Shown here piece after piece: positions 1 to 7,507 of a stretch of DNA of 44,339 nucleotides. The notes below the pieces were generated by a model. That model worked only from the letters and a program-made list of their open reading frames with translations, did no database searches and was not told the DNA's origin. The stretch is from Candidatus Hodarchaeota archaeon (GTDB lineage Archaea; Asgardarchaeota; Heimdallarchaeia; Hodarchaeales; Hodarchaeaceae): NCBI GenBank assembly GCA_016839815.1, contig JAEOTM010000088.1, positions 1-44,339 on the forward strand. Reading direction: 5' to 3'. The first letter of the stretch is position 1, and every line of letters starts with the position of its first letter. A program made the translations under genes and the position numbers.

Positions 1-357
1 AAGAAAATGTTATTGTATCCCACATCAGTCCTACAGGATCAAACGAATCTATATGAGTTCGGAGCTTCCTTGATAACAAAAATATCTAATAATCATGACT
101 ATTTTCATATCTCAATCGATCTAGATGTCCTTGACCCGAGTTTTGCGCCTGGTGTAGGCAATCCAGTGTCATGTGGACTCTCTAGTAGGGATTTAGTCTC
201 ATTAGTCTCTGGTATATTTAGCGGTCTTTCTTTAAAGAAAAAATTCAGTTGGGATATTGTGGAATATAATCCTTTGTATGATATCGCTGATATTACGGCA
301 TTTTTTATCATAAAGCTCCTAATTGAATCATTAGGAGAACAAATTCATTTCCTTTAG
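1..357 (+). CDS. Arginase/agmatinase-family protein, C-terminal part
   Basis: This is the C-terminal ~118 residues of a ureohydrolase-fold enzyme; the reading frame is open to the window edge, so the 5' end is cut off and the ATG at 7 is probably internal. The segment around residues 35-55 reads SIDLDVLDPSFAPGVG, which is the family's second manganese-binding signature (SxDxDxxDPxxxPG). Known members hydrolyse guanidino compounds such as arginine, agmatine or formiminoglutamate to release urea or formamide. The substrate cannot be told from this fragment; the missing N-terminal part carries the other metal ligands. The stop is followed by 156 bases before the next gene on the same strand. Confidence 0.85.
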   Translation, partial: KKMLLYPTSVLQDQTNLYEFGASLITKISNNHDYFHISIDLDVLDPSFAPGVGNPVSCGLSSRDLVSLVSGIFSGLSLKKKFSWDIVEYNPLYDIADITAFFIIKLLIESLGEQIHFL

Positions 358-513
358 GTTTATTATTTGTTCATTTTCACATTTTACAGAATCAGTAAAC
401 ACAGACTTTGTTGTTATCCCTTTTCCTCTGAAGATTGCTTTATCTTTAAGTAATCAGCTGAGAAAAATAAAAAAGGAATGCATTATTTCTCCCGGAATAA
501 TTGGTGAAAATCT

Positions 514-1725
514 ATGACACGAGATCCAAGTAGCTTTTTTGTCACTGAAATGGAAGAAATTCGATCTGCAGGTAGAGAATGGGTTCATCGAACTTTGCAA
601 GGAGCTTCTGATACTGTATGTAATGTTGAGGGTAAAGAGGTCATTATGTTATGTTCAAATAACTACCTAGGACTAAGTAATCACCCTAAAATGAAGGAAG
701 CAGCTATCCAAGCTATCAAAACACATGGAGTCGGATCAGGATCTGTTAGAGCAATCGCAGGCAATATGGATTTACATGTACAACTAGAAGAACGACTAGC
801 TAAATTCAAAGAACAAGAAGCAGGCTTTGTTACCTCAGCTGGTTTTACAGCGAATGAAGGAATCATTCCTCAGCTTGCTCCTGACAAAGAGGATATTATT
901 CTGTCAGACGAGCTTAACCATGGATCAATAATTGATGGAGTACGTTTATCGAAAGCGAAGCGCGCTGTTTACAAACACAATGATATGAGCGACTTAGAAA
1001 AAGTATTAGCTGAGTTAGACAAACAAAATCCAAGAAGAATTCTTCTAATTACGGATGGAGTATTTTCTATGGACGGTGATGCCGCAAAAATAGATGAAAT
1101 TTACAAGATTGCTTCTCCTTATGGTGCAATGATATATGTTGATGATGCACATGGAGACGGAGTACTTGGGCGTAATCATTCAGGAAGAGGGCTTGTTGAT
1201 CATTACAACTTACAAGGTAAAGTAGATATAGAAATGGGAACCTTTTCAAAAGCCTTTGGTACGATGGGCGGATCGGTTGTCGGTTCGAAGGAATTAGTTA
1301 CTTGGTGTAGAAATAAAACTCGATCGTACTTGCTTTCTGGAAGTCACCCACCTGCAACTGCCGCAGCTTCAATTAAGGCGTTGGATCTTATTGAATATGA
1401 GGAGCCAGATTTGGTACCTCGTTTGTGGGAAAATATTAATTATTTTAAAAATGGGATTATTGAAATGGGGTATAATCATGAGATTACTAGTGCCTCCACT
1501 ACCGCTATTATCCCAATTATTTGTGGAGATCCATTAAAAGCAAAAGAAATCTCTGATTCGCTTTATTTCGATTACGGTATTTTTGCTCTTCCAATAGTTT
1601 TTCCAATGGTACCTAGAGGGTTAGATAGAATTCGTGTACAAGCGAATGCTGCTCTTACAAGGAATCAATTAGACGAGGGACTCCGTGCCTTTGAGGAACT
1701 TGGGAATAAATTAAAAATTCTCTAA
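514..1725 (+). CDS. kbl: 2-amino-3-ketobutyrate CoA ligase-like alpha-oxoamine synthase
   Basis: This 403-residue protein is a PLP-dependent fold-type I enzyme of the alpha-oxoamine synthase family (KBL, BioF, serine palmitoyltransferase, ALA synthase). Visible landmarks are SNNYLGL near residue 48, the stacking histidine in DELNHGS (about 136), DDAHGDG (210-216) and the PLP lysine in GTFSKAFG (about 246). The stretch HGSIIDGVRLSKAKR followed by YKHNDM is most typical of KBL, which cleaves 2-amino-3-ketobutyrate to glycine and acetyl-CoA in threonine breakdown. No threonine dehydrogenase lies nearby, so BioF or another acyl-CoA condensing role is not excluded. The start has GGTGA six bases upstream. 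Length is normal for the family. Confidence 0.88.
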   Translation: MTRDPSSFFVTEMEEIRSAGREWVHRTLQGASDTVCNVEGKEVIMLCSNNYLGLSNHPKMKEAAIQAIKTHGVGSGSVRAIAGNMDLHVQLEERLAKFKEQEAGFVTSAGFTANEGIIPQLAPDKEDIILSDELNHGSIIDGVRLSKAKRAVYKHNDMSDLEKVLAELDKQNPRRILLITDGVFSMDGDAAKIDEIYKIASPYGAMIYVDDAHGDGVLGRNHSGRGLVDHYNLQGKVDIEMGTFSKAFGTMGGSVVGSKELVTWCRNKTRSYLLSGSHPPATAAASIKALDLIEYEEPDLVPRLWENINYFKNGIIEMGYNHEITSASTTAIIPIICGDPLKAKEISDSLYFDYGIFALPIVFPMVPRGLDRIRVQANAALTRNQLDEGLRAFEELGNKLKIL

Positions 1726-1735
1726 TTTTTCCTTT

Positions 1736-2161
1736 CTATTCTTCCTCATGTTCGGTATGAATTACTCTACGATTATTTTTTACCATTACTTTCCCAGAAT
1801 ATCTGAATACTTGGGAACAATCGGGACAGTACCAATATTTTCTTGAGGCTTCATCCCCGCTTGAGAACTGATAGAAACCCTGAAATATAGCATTAGGGTG
1901 TCGACAACGTTTAGATTTTCGTTGCTTAAATGTTTGGGTCATTAATTTTGGAATGGGTGGGGGTTCATCTTCCAAAATCCGTGTCTTGTCTTTTTCTGTA
2001 TGATCTATTATTGTTGTTTCTTGAAATGCTTCAATATTGACCTTTTTACCTTCTGAAATTGCTTTTTTACACATTGGACACCAATAAATCAATTTCCTCT
2101 CTGATCCAATCCTTTTTGTTGTAATGAGCGTACCACAGATTTCACAAAATGGACTGGTCAT
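1736..2161 (-). CDS. TFS/TFIIS-like double zinc-ribbon protein
   Basis: This 141-residue protein has two separated metal-binding regions. The N-terminal ribbon has CEIC near residue 6 and CPMC near 28, as in RpoM/TFS. After a charged, proline-rich linker comes a C-terminal ribbon with CRH near residue 86 and CPDC near 113. Between these last two sites lies SSGDEAS, which resembles the acidic DE loop of TFS and TFIIS that enters the polymerase active site to stimulate transcript cleavage. The first C-terminal ligand pair is Cys-x-His instead of Cys-x-x-Cys, and the linker is longer than usual. It may be a diverged TFS paralogue or another zinc protein. It is convergent with the KBL-like gene, with 10 bases between the stops. 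Confidence 0.6.
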   Translation of the reverse strand: MTSPFCEICGTLITTKRIGSERKLIYWCPMCKKAISEGKKVNIEAFQETTIIDHTEKDKTRILEDEPPPIPKLMTQTFKQRKSKRCRHPNAIFQGFYQFSSGDEASRKYWYCPDCSQVFRYSGKVMVKNNRRVIHTEHEEE

Positions 2162-2370
2162 TATAATATACCCCGTTTCAATTTTGATTGGTATATTTCA
2201 GAAATTATTTCTTTTTTCTCACGCACTTCCCTTCTACTAAATTTATCTGTAATCCTTGAATTTGCTTTAAACACAAGTAAATAGGTATAAACTGCTTATA
2301 TTTTGAAAAATCTATTTTGTATGTAAGTAATTCCATAGTGAGAAGTTGAAATCAAGATTAACAATTTATA

Positions 2371-4341
2371 GTGGAGATTTTTGTGAAAATTCCTTTTTTG
2401 GGTAAGGTACGGCTTCATTGGTGTAATAACTGCCAGGTTCCTTTGATTCGAAAAAATTGTAGTGTATGTGGTAACTCTGGAGAAAAGCTTCAGATCACTC
2501 CACCCGGTGATATTCGGCCTGCCTTTGAAGGGGATATTAAGCGATTAATAGAGTTAATAAAAAGGCAGTACGGAGAAGAATCGGCAATTAAATTTGAAAT
2601 TATGATTCAAAATCATATCCTCCTTCTTAACAAAGTACCTTATATTGATCGAATGGATGAGATTTATTTTCTTGGGAGAGTAATCGGATTACTAAGATTC
2701 AACCCTCTCAAGGACGACTTTGAACTTGTCCCCAAACTCTCTCTTGCGGAAAAATTGTGGAGTATGAATGCTTCAGGTTGGGTTGAGGTCGATATTGGGG
2801 CAAAAGAGCCAATAAAGAAGGGTGCTTCTGTTTTAACTCCTGGTATCCTAGAAGTTCATGGAAAAATCAATTTAAATGATCCAGTTATAATAGTATGTCA
2901 ACAAGAGGTAATTGCTGTCGGTTTAGCAAAGATGACGGATCAAACTATGCTTACTACCCCTCGTGGTGTGGCTATAAAAACAAAATATCGAAAAAAAACG
3001 CAATTAAACGACTCGTTTTCTCCTTCATCTTGGGAGAAAATTATTGAAGCCAATCATCAATCCCTAGCTTATATCGAGGATGAAGCAATTCGATTTATCG
3101 AAAAAACTGCTGAAAACTTCAGAAGTGTTGTGGTAGCATATTCTGGGGGAAAGGACTCCCTAGTTACTCTGAACCTCGTAGCTCAATCTGATGTTCCTTA
3201 TGATATTATTTTTGCTGATACAGGATTAGAGTATCCAGAAACCATTGAAAACATCGAATTAATTGCAAAGACATTCGGTCGGAGAATTCTATCGGATGAA
3301 AATGAGACATGGGATTTTTGGGATCGTTTTGAGCATTTTGGTCCTCCAACTAGAAATTCACGTTGGTGTTGCAAATCAGCGAAACTTGCACCTGTAAATA
3401 CGATATTAGAAAAAAACTTCCCAAACGAAGATCAAGTATTAACTTTTTTGGGAAAACGTCGTTATGAATCCTTTGGCCGCTCCCAAGAACCACGTATATC
3501 CAAAAATCCTTGGATTCCCAAACAAATCTCTGCTTCTCCAATAAATAATTGGAGTGCATTTGAAGTATATTTATATATTAAATCTAGAGATCTAATGAGC
3601 CTACTTAACCCACTGTACTCTCAAGGTTTCATTCGAATCGGTTGCTGGGTATGTCCAGCCTCCTCCTTAGCAGATTTCTCAATTATGAAGGAGACTCATC
3701 CTAATCTTCTTGAGCAACTCACTCAAAAACTATCAAACATTAGATCTCATCGTGATTATCCAATTCAATACTTGACATGGGGCCTCTGGCGATGGAAAAT
3801 TCTTCCGTCAAAGGTTTTGAAAATATTAAAGAGAATGAATATCACGTATAAAATTCAAGGTTCCCCATCGGACTATGATACACAGCTACAATTTCATGTT
3901 ACCCGTTCTCCTTCTCCGTGTGTTTTAGGAGGCTATTCTAGTTATCTTTCTGCGAACCAAATGTTAGAATTAGAATTAATTAACAATTTACTGCCCATTA
4001 TGGGCAAAACACAATTTAATGACGAATTAGATATTTTAATCTCCATTGATGTCAATGAGAGTCGAACAGATATTTTTAGGGATGGATCAGTGATAGTTAG
4101 AGATGTTTCACAAGAAAAACTGAAGATCACAAATGTAGAATTTGTTAAAACTATCTTTCGGATTACTTATTGTGATGGATGTGGTGTCTGTACCTTTAAT
4201 TGCGAAGAAGAGGCCTTATTACTTTCTGACGGAAAAGTTAAAGTCGATCTCGAAAAGTGTATCCACTGTAAAAGATGTAATAGTTTTTGTCCTTTGTTAC
4301 GATATCGTAGTGATTCTAGCTTTTTTATTGAAAGAGACTAG
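2371..4341 (+). CDS. PAPS-reductase-family protein fused to zinc ribbon, PUA and ferredoxin
   Basis: This 656-residue protein combines four modules. An N-terminal zinc ribbon has CNNC near residue 18 and CSVC near 31. A PUA-like region follows at about 135-205. The adenine nucleotide alpha-hydrolase/PAPS reductase domain has its P-loop AYSGGKDS at about 256-263 and WCCKSAKLAP further on. A C-terminal dicluster ferredoxin has its cysteine runs starting at about C601 and C630. Archaea carry related PUA plus PAPS-reductase proteins whose substrates are poorly defined. The PUA module points to RNA or a nucleotide-linked substrate more than simple sulfate assimilation, but that is inference. The start is GTG at 2371; an in-frame GTG lies at 2383. 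Confidence 0.82.
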   Translation: MEIFVKIPFLGKVRLHWCNNCQVPLIRKNCSVCGNSGEKLQITPPGDIRPAFEGDIKRLIELIKRQYGEESAIKFEIMIQNHILLLNKVPYIDRMDEIYFLGRVIGLLRFNPLKDDFELVPKLSLAEKLWSMNASGWVEVDIGAKEPIKKGASVLTPGILEVHGKINLNDPVIIVCQQEVIAVGLAKMTDQTMLTTPRGVAIKTKYRKKTQLNDSFSPSSWEKIIEANHQSLAYIEDEAIRFIEKTAENFRSVVVAYSGGKDSLVTLNLVAQSDVPYDIIFADTGLEYPETIENIELIAKTFGRRILSDENETWDFWDRFEHFGPPTRNSRWCCKSAKLAPVNTILEKNFPNEDQVLTFLGKRRYESFGRSQEPRISKNPWIPKQISASPINNWSAFEVYLYIKSRDLMSLLNPLYSQGFIRIGCWVCPASSLADFSIMKETHPNLLEQLTQKLSNIRSHRDYPIQYLTWGLWRWKILPSKVLKILKRMNITYKIQGSPSDYDTQLQFHVTRSPSPCVLGGYSSYLSANQMLELELINNLLPIMGKTQFNDELDILISIDVNESRTDIFRDGSVIVRDVSQEKLKITNVEFVKTIFRITYCDGCGVCTFNCEEEALLLSDGKVKVDLEKCIHCKRCNSFCPLLRYRSDSSFFIERD

Positions 4342-4441
4342 CTTAATTTTTTGTAAAAATAGACTTGAGTTAGAAGAGTAGAAAAGCAAAAAACCCTGCC
4401 CTAAAAGTTCCCCTTGAATTGTTTTTAGAGGTTTAACACTT

Positions 4442-4984
4442 TTGACCGGACGTAAAGATCGAGTTATTGATGGTGCAAAGTCCATTCTGTTAACCAGAGG
4501 CTTTGAAGTAACTTCTGAAGTTGAAAATGAAGAGTGTCACGATATTTTTGGCAAAAATCCTGAAGGACAGACTATCATCGTACGGATTCCTGAAAAAGAA
4601 GTTGTTGGTGTTAGTGAACTAAGAGATTACAAAGAGGAAATTGAAGAAAAAGGGTATGATTTTGCCCTACTCCTTGCATTAAACAAATACACTCACTACG
4701 CTAAAAGAGAGGCAAAAGCAGCCAATATTGAGACTTTTTCAATTAAATTTCCGTTTTTTAATTTATTTAAACATTATCTCGTTCCAGTCCACGAATTTGC
4801 TACTGAATCGGAAATTAAAGAATTAGAGGAAAAATATTCAATTTTCACCTATCAACTTCCGAAAATTTCAGCTGAAGATCCAGCAGTTCAACTTTTAGGA
4901 GCAAAAGTTGGAGATGTTTTGAAAATTAAACGAGATAGTCCAACTGCTGGTGAATTCTTAGTCTATCGAACAGTGGTTCCATAA
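4442..4984 (+). CDS. rpoH: RNA polymerase subunit H with eukaryote-like N-terminal domain (Rpb5-like)
   Basis: Residues ~111-180 are an unmistakable archaeal RpoH/Rpb5 assembly domain: HYLVPVHE, QLPKISAEDP (about 138-147) and SPTAGE (166-171). Typical archaeal RpoH is only about 75-85 residues and consists of this domain alone. Here there are about 105 further residues in the same frame. They read as the eukaryotic Rpb5 jaw domain: an opening helix ending in LLTRGFEV, a strand IIVRIPE, a VGVSELRDYKEEIEEKG segment, then FALLLALNKYTHYAKREA. The start is TTG at 4442 with GAGGT at 4428-4432; the frame is closed by TGA at 4415-4417, so the extension cannot be a chance read-through of a gene upstream. 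The gene is separated from rpoA1/A2 by over 20 kb, and rpoB is not in the window. Confidence 0.9.
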   Translation: MTGRKDRVIDGAKSILLTRGFEVTSEVENEECHDIFGKNPEGQTIIVRIPEKEVVGVSELRDYKEEIEEKGYDFALLLALNKYTHYAKREAKAANIETFSIKFPFFNLFKHYLVPVHEFATESEIKELEEKYSIFTYQLPKISAEDPAVQLLGAKVGDVLKIKRDSPTAGEFLVYRTVVP

Positions 4985-5010
4985 TTTAACCCTGAATTTC
5001 CCTCAAGATG

Positions 5011-5026
5011 TAATATAATTTTATAA
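5011..5026 (+). promoter_or_regulatory. Candidate TATA box region upstream of the OST48-like gene
   Basis: The AT-rich elements TAATATAA (5011-5018) and TTTATAA (5020-5026) fit an archaeal TATA box. Transcription would start about 25 bases downstream, near 5041-5050. That falls at the ATG of a 34-codon open frame at 5047 and well ahead of the OST48-like start at 5164. This is by position and composition only. Confidence 0.35.
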
Positions 5027-5046
5027 CCAATGACATAAAAAAGTCA

Positions 5047-5151
5047 ATGAAGGGGGTTCAAAGTGACCTCAAACGTCTCCAGATTCGCTCTAAAAACATT
5101 ATCACAGACAAGAGATACGTTGACTTAGTGAAATTGAATAATCCATCATAA
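5047..5151 (+). CDS. Possible leaderless 34-residue upstream peptide
   Basis: ATG at 5047 opens a 34-codon frame ending with TAA at 5149-5151. The predicted peptide is hydrophilic and basic (MKGVQSDLKRLQIRS at its N-terminus). It has no ribosome binding site, but the TATA-like element at 5020-5026 would put the transcript start almost exactly at this ATG, so it could be translated leaderlessly. The next gene's ribosome binding site, GAGGA at 5152-5156, begins right after the stop codon, so the frame could couple to or regulate the OST48-like gene. I recognise no family. A non-coding 5' leader is the alternative. Confidence 0.3.
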   Translation: MKGVQSDLKRLQIRSKNIITDKRYVDLVKLNNPS

Positions 5152-5163
5152 GAGGAATAAATA

Positions 5164-6459
5164 TTGAAAAAACTGAAGAAAACTTACGTCTTATTTCTGT
5201 TTGTCATTTTTCTAACTGCGGTCGCAATAAATGATAACCATTCAGCCTCAATGATTGTCAAAGGTGCAGTATCCCCCACTCTCGAATCAGATATTGTGAT
5301 TGGTATAGATATGGTTCATGATAATAATATTTCTGAAAGTCAACTTAGCAATCTAACTACATTACTAAACCAAATATTTAGCCCAGATGAAGATGTAAAG
5401 TTTCTTAGCGATAATTTAAACGAGGACACTCTTGGATCAATAGACGTTCTCCTTGTTTTAGCTCCTACCACTTCCTATACCGATTCAGAAGTTCAAAATA
5501 TTGAGGAGTTCGTAAAAGATGGGAATTCAATGCTTGTAGCTGCAGGGTACATGAATCAAACAACCGAGAATGCCAATGAGATTCTTGATGTATTTGGCCT
5601 TTCATTTAACCTCTCCAGTTCACTAATACCTTCTGAAGTAAGAGAGAATAACGAAACAGTTCAACAATACGAGTATCTTGCTCGTGATTTTACTACTCCC
5701 ATTACTCCTATAACAGAGAATATCTCTCAGATCCAATTGCCTAATGCTTTGGGAATTTCATTCAATGAATCAAAGTTAGATACTTATGTCTCTCCTGCGA
5801 TTACCTATTTTAATCCATTACTACTTAAGGATTCAACAAACAATGCAACAGAAAATAATACCTTAGCATCTACTTTGGAATTTGAAAATGGTGCACGTAT
5901 TTTAACAATAGGCTCTTCTGATATGTTTAATGACTCATATATTGAACCATTAGATAATACAACAAATGTTTTCATTGATAACTCTGATTTTATCATCAAC
6001 TCTATTAGATGGCTTGGTCGAAATACAGGAATTATGAGTTTTTATAACCCTTGGACTGATCATGAAGGTCAATCTGTTAAACTAGGGGTGATTATCAATG
6101 GCAATGTTACCTTAGTAAACTCTCAAAATGAGAGTCTGTCTCAAACTCAAATATTCATTGCACTGGAGCGATCAGGATCGATTTTAACTCAACGAATTAT
6201 GAATGTTGATCCTTCAAATTCATCCAGATTCTTTGGAAGTGTGGATACAGATGGATTGAGTGGTGGTAGCTGTGATATTATCTTCATTGCGAATCGAATT
6301 GGGTATCTCCCGATTCAAGTGTTTGCAGGTAGAATTTATTTAGAAAGTCCTTTTCCCTCTCCTAAATTACCGAATTTTGCTCTATTTGGGCTTTTAATTG
6401 CTGTCTTAATCTTATTTATCTCATCGGCGTTTCTCGTCCGATTAAACTTAAAAGAATGA
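5164..6459 (+). CDS. OST48/WBP1-like oligosaccharyltransferase subunit
   Basis: This 431-residue membrane protein has a signal peptide (about 1-28), a large extracytoplasmic part with several N-x-S/T sequons, and one C-terminal transmembrane helix (about 404-425) with a short basic tail. The layout and several segments match eukaryotic OST48/WBP1. A GATase-like (GIFT) region contains FVKDGNSMLVAAG (116-128). ARILTIGSSDMFNDSY lies at 244-259, and FIINSIRWLGRNTGIM (276-291) corresponds to the OST48 region just before its beta domains. DIIFIANRIGYLPIQVFAGR (371-390) resembles the OST48 segment of the form FKVDYNRLGYTHL. In eukaryotes this subunit stabilises OST and helps bind the lipid-linked glycan. 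The start is TTG with GAGGA seven bases upstream. A GldG/IFT52-type GIFT protein is the alternative. Two other OST-like genes lie within 7 kb. Confidence 0.72.
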   Translation: MKKLKKTYVLFLFVIFLTAVAINDNHSASMIVKGAVSPTLESDIVIGIDMVHDNNISESQLSNLTTLLNQIFSPDEDVKFLSDNLNEDTLGSIDVLLVLAPTTSYTDSEVQNIEEFVKDGNSMLVAAGYMNQTTENANEILDVFGLSFNLSSSLIPSEVRENNETVQQYEYLARDFTTPITPITENISQIQLPNALGISFNESKLDTYVSPAITYFNPLLLKDSTNNATENNTLASTLEFENGARILTIGSSDMFNDSYIEPLDNTTNVFIDNSDFIINSIRWLGRNTGIMSFYNPWTDHEGQSVKLGVIINGNVTLVNSQNESLSQTQIFIALERSGSILTQRIMNVDPSNSSRFFGSVDTDGLSGGSCDIIFIANRIGYLPIQVFAGRIYLESPFPSPKLPNFALFGLLIAVLILFISSAFLVRLNLKE

Positions 6460-6481
6460 AGATTTTTTCCAATCTTTCATT

Positions 6482-6811
6482 TTAATCTATTAAGGGCTCA
6501 GCAGAAATCTCAAACGCTTCAGGAAGCAGCAATAAATAATCTAGGTTTCCTAAGTTTAGTATTTCAAAATCATATTGCCTTATAAGAGCATTTAGTGACT
6601 GGAGGAATCGTTTAGCTTCAAGTGATCTGGTGATACGAAAATCTCGGAAAAAAAGGACCAAAACATTTTGTTTCATCATCTCTAATTCGATTTCATCACT
6701 ATCTCGGATATCCTGAATAGAAATACATCTCACTCTTTGAGATTTCCCTTTAAATTGACGGTGGAGATTATTCCGTATTGTAGATATGAAAGTGCTCATG
6801 TTTTTTCCCAA
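6482..6811 (-). CDS. sepF: SepF-like cell-division protein
   Basis: This 109-residue protein fits archaeal SepF, the cytoplasmic anchor that ties FtsZ filaments to the membrane. The N-terminus (MGKNMSTFISTIRNN) could form the amphipathic membrane-targeting helix. The core follows the SepF/DUF552 pattern: a strand VRCISIQDIRD, a helix before QNVLVLFF, a helix with AKRFLQSLNALIRQ and a final strand pair NLGNLDYLLLLP. No ftsZ is in the window. It converges on the OST48-like gene with 22 bases between the stops. The identification rests on pattern and length, so it is moderate. Confidence 0.6.
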   Translation of the reverse strand: MGKNMSTFISTIRNNLHRQFKGKSQRVRCISIQDIRDSDEIELEMMKQNVLVLFFRDFRITRSLEAKRFLQSLNALIRQYDFEILNLGNLDYLLLLPEAFEISAEPLID

Positions 6812-7078
6812 TGGTATAGGTTCAGGATAAGGGATGAGGAGAACTTGCAGGAGCTATAATATCGTGTTCTTATTGAGAAATACCAACAAGTAATAAAACT
6901 CATCATATTATCCAGCTCATATATTTCGTACGGATCGTTTCTTTCAGTCGTAAATTGATATTCCTTCCAGCTAAAACCTGAAAATCAATAATACAGATGG
7001 AAATGGATTTTGAATGGGTATTACTTCAGAAAGTGGGGAAAACGGGCCCGATGAGATTCGAACTCATGACCCCTGCGT

Positions 7079-7107
7079 ATCTTCAAGACAAAAATCAAAT
7101 TGTCTTT
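7079..7107 (-). other. tRNA-Arg intron 2 (position 37/38, 29 nt)
   Basis: The intron sits at the canonical site 3' of anticodon base 37. Three-nucleotide bulges (GGA and ATA) flank a four-position helix with one G-A mismatch, and the intron folds into a 7-bp hairpin. Excision restores a 7-nt anticodon loop CTGCGGA. Confidence 0.8.
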
Positions 7108-7124
7108 CCGCAGCGCAGTACTCT

Positions 7125-7166
7125 GTCTGGTAATGCTACGTTCATAACGAAAGATTTAGCATTTTT
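7125..7166 (-). other. tRNA-Arg intron 1 (D-loop, 42 nt)
   Basis: This non-canonical archaeal tRNA intron lies between D-loop positions 20a and 21. The flanking bulges ATA (5') and ACA (3') surround a CTGG/CCAG helix, and the intron core forms an AATGCTA/TAGCATT hairpin. The splicing endonuclease would need relaxed bulge-helix-bulge specificity because the inner junction is imperfect. Confidence 0.75.
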
Positions 7167-7188
7167 ATCCAGGCTAAGCCACGGGCCC

Positions 7189-7507
7189 TTCATATGTACA
7201 TTTTAGTAAATCTAGGGTTCTAATTAAGCAAAATATTAGAATTTGAAATAGCTTTTGGATCTCAACCCTTTGGATGTTTAATACTCATTTCAGCTATACG
7301 ATTCAGTTTTCTCTGATTTCCTTAAGAATTTAAAGCATTATTTCAATTAAAGAAGATTTTTTATGGCTTACGGATATTTCATATCTATAAAATGTATTTG
7401 AATCCTATGCAAAGAAGTTTTGGTAACGAAACAAAAACAAATAAAAGATGATAATATCTTCAAATTTTGGTAAGGAAATTTCTTTCTAGTTGGTAAGGTG
7501 AATTGGT
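7189..7507. other. Intergenic, tRNA-Arg / small membrane protein
   Basis: This 319-base AT-rich gap separates the leftward tRNA-Arg from a rightward membrane-protein gene and must hold both promoters. TATA-like runs are present, for example CTATAAAA near 7385-7392 and AAATAAAAG near 7439-7447. The ribosome binding site AAGGTG at 7495-7500 serves the next gene. I see no convincing RNA gene or open frame. Confidence 0.4.

Larger units (their letters stand above)
7043..7188 (-). tRNA. tRNA-Arg(GCG) with two introns
   Basis: The precursor folds as GGGCCCG / CGGGCCC acceptor, ATGAG / CTCAT T-stem with TTCGAAT loop, and CTGCG / CGCAG anticodon stem. Removing introns at 7125-7166 (42 nt, in the D-loop between 20a and 21) and 7079-7107 (29 nt, canonical 37/38) leaves a normal 75-nt tRNA with anticodon GCG at 7109-7111. 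A20, an arginine identity base, is present, and the discriminator is G73. The D-loop intron gives a bulge-helix-bulge with exon CTGG paired to intron CCAG, next to an AATGCTA/TAGCATT hairpin. The 37/38 intron has CTGC/GAAG (one mismatch) between 3-nt bulges and a 7-bp AAGACAA/TTGTCTT hairpin. CCA is not encoded. Confidence 0.9.

Noticed and set aside
4142..4381. 79-residue frame overlapping the PAPS-reductase fusion
   Set aside because: It lies in another frame over the ferredoxin domain, whose cysteine pattern fixes the true frame.
6997..7206. Open frame on the plus strand across tRNA-Arg
   Set aside because: It is the antisense of the tRNA and its introns; the cloverleaf explains the sequence.
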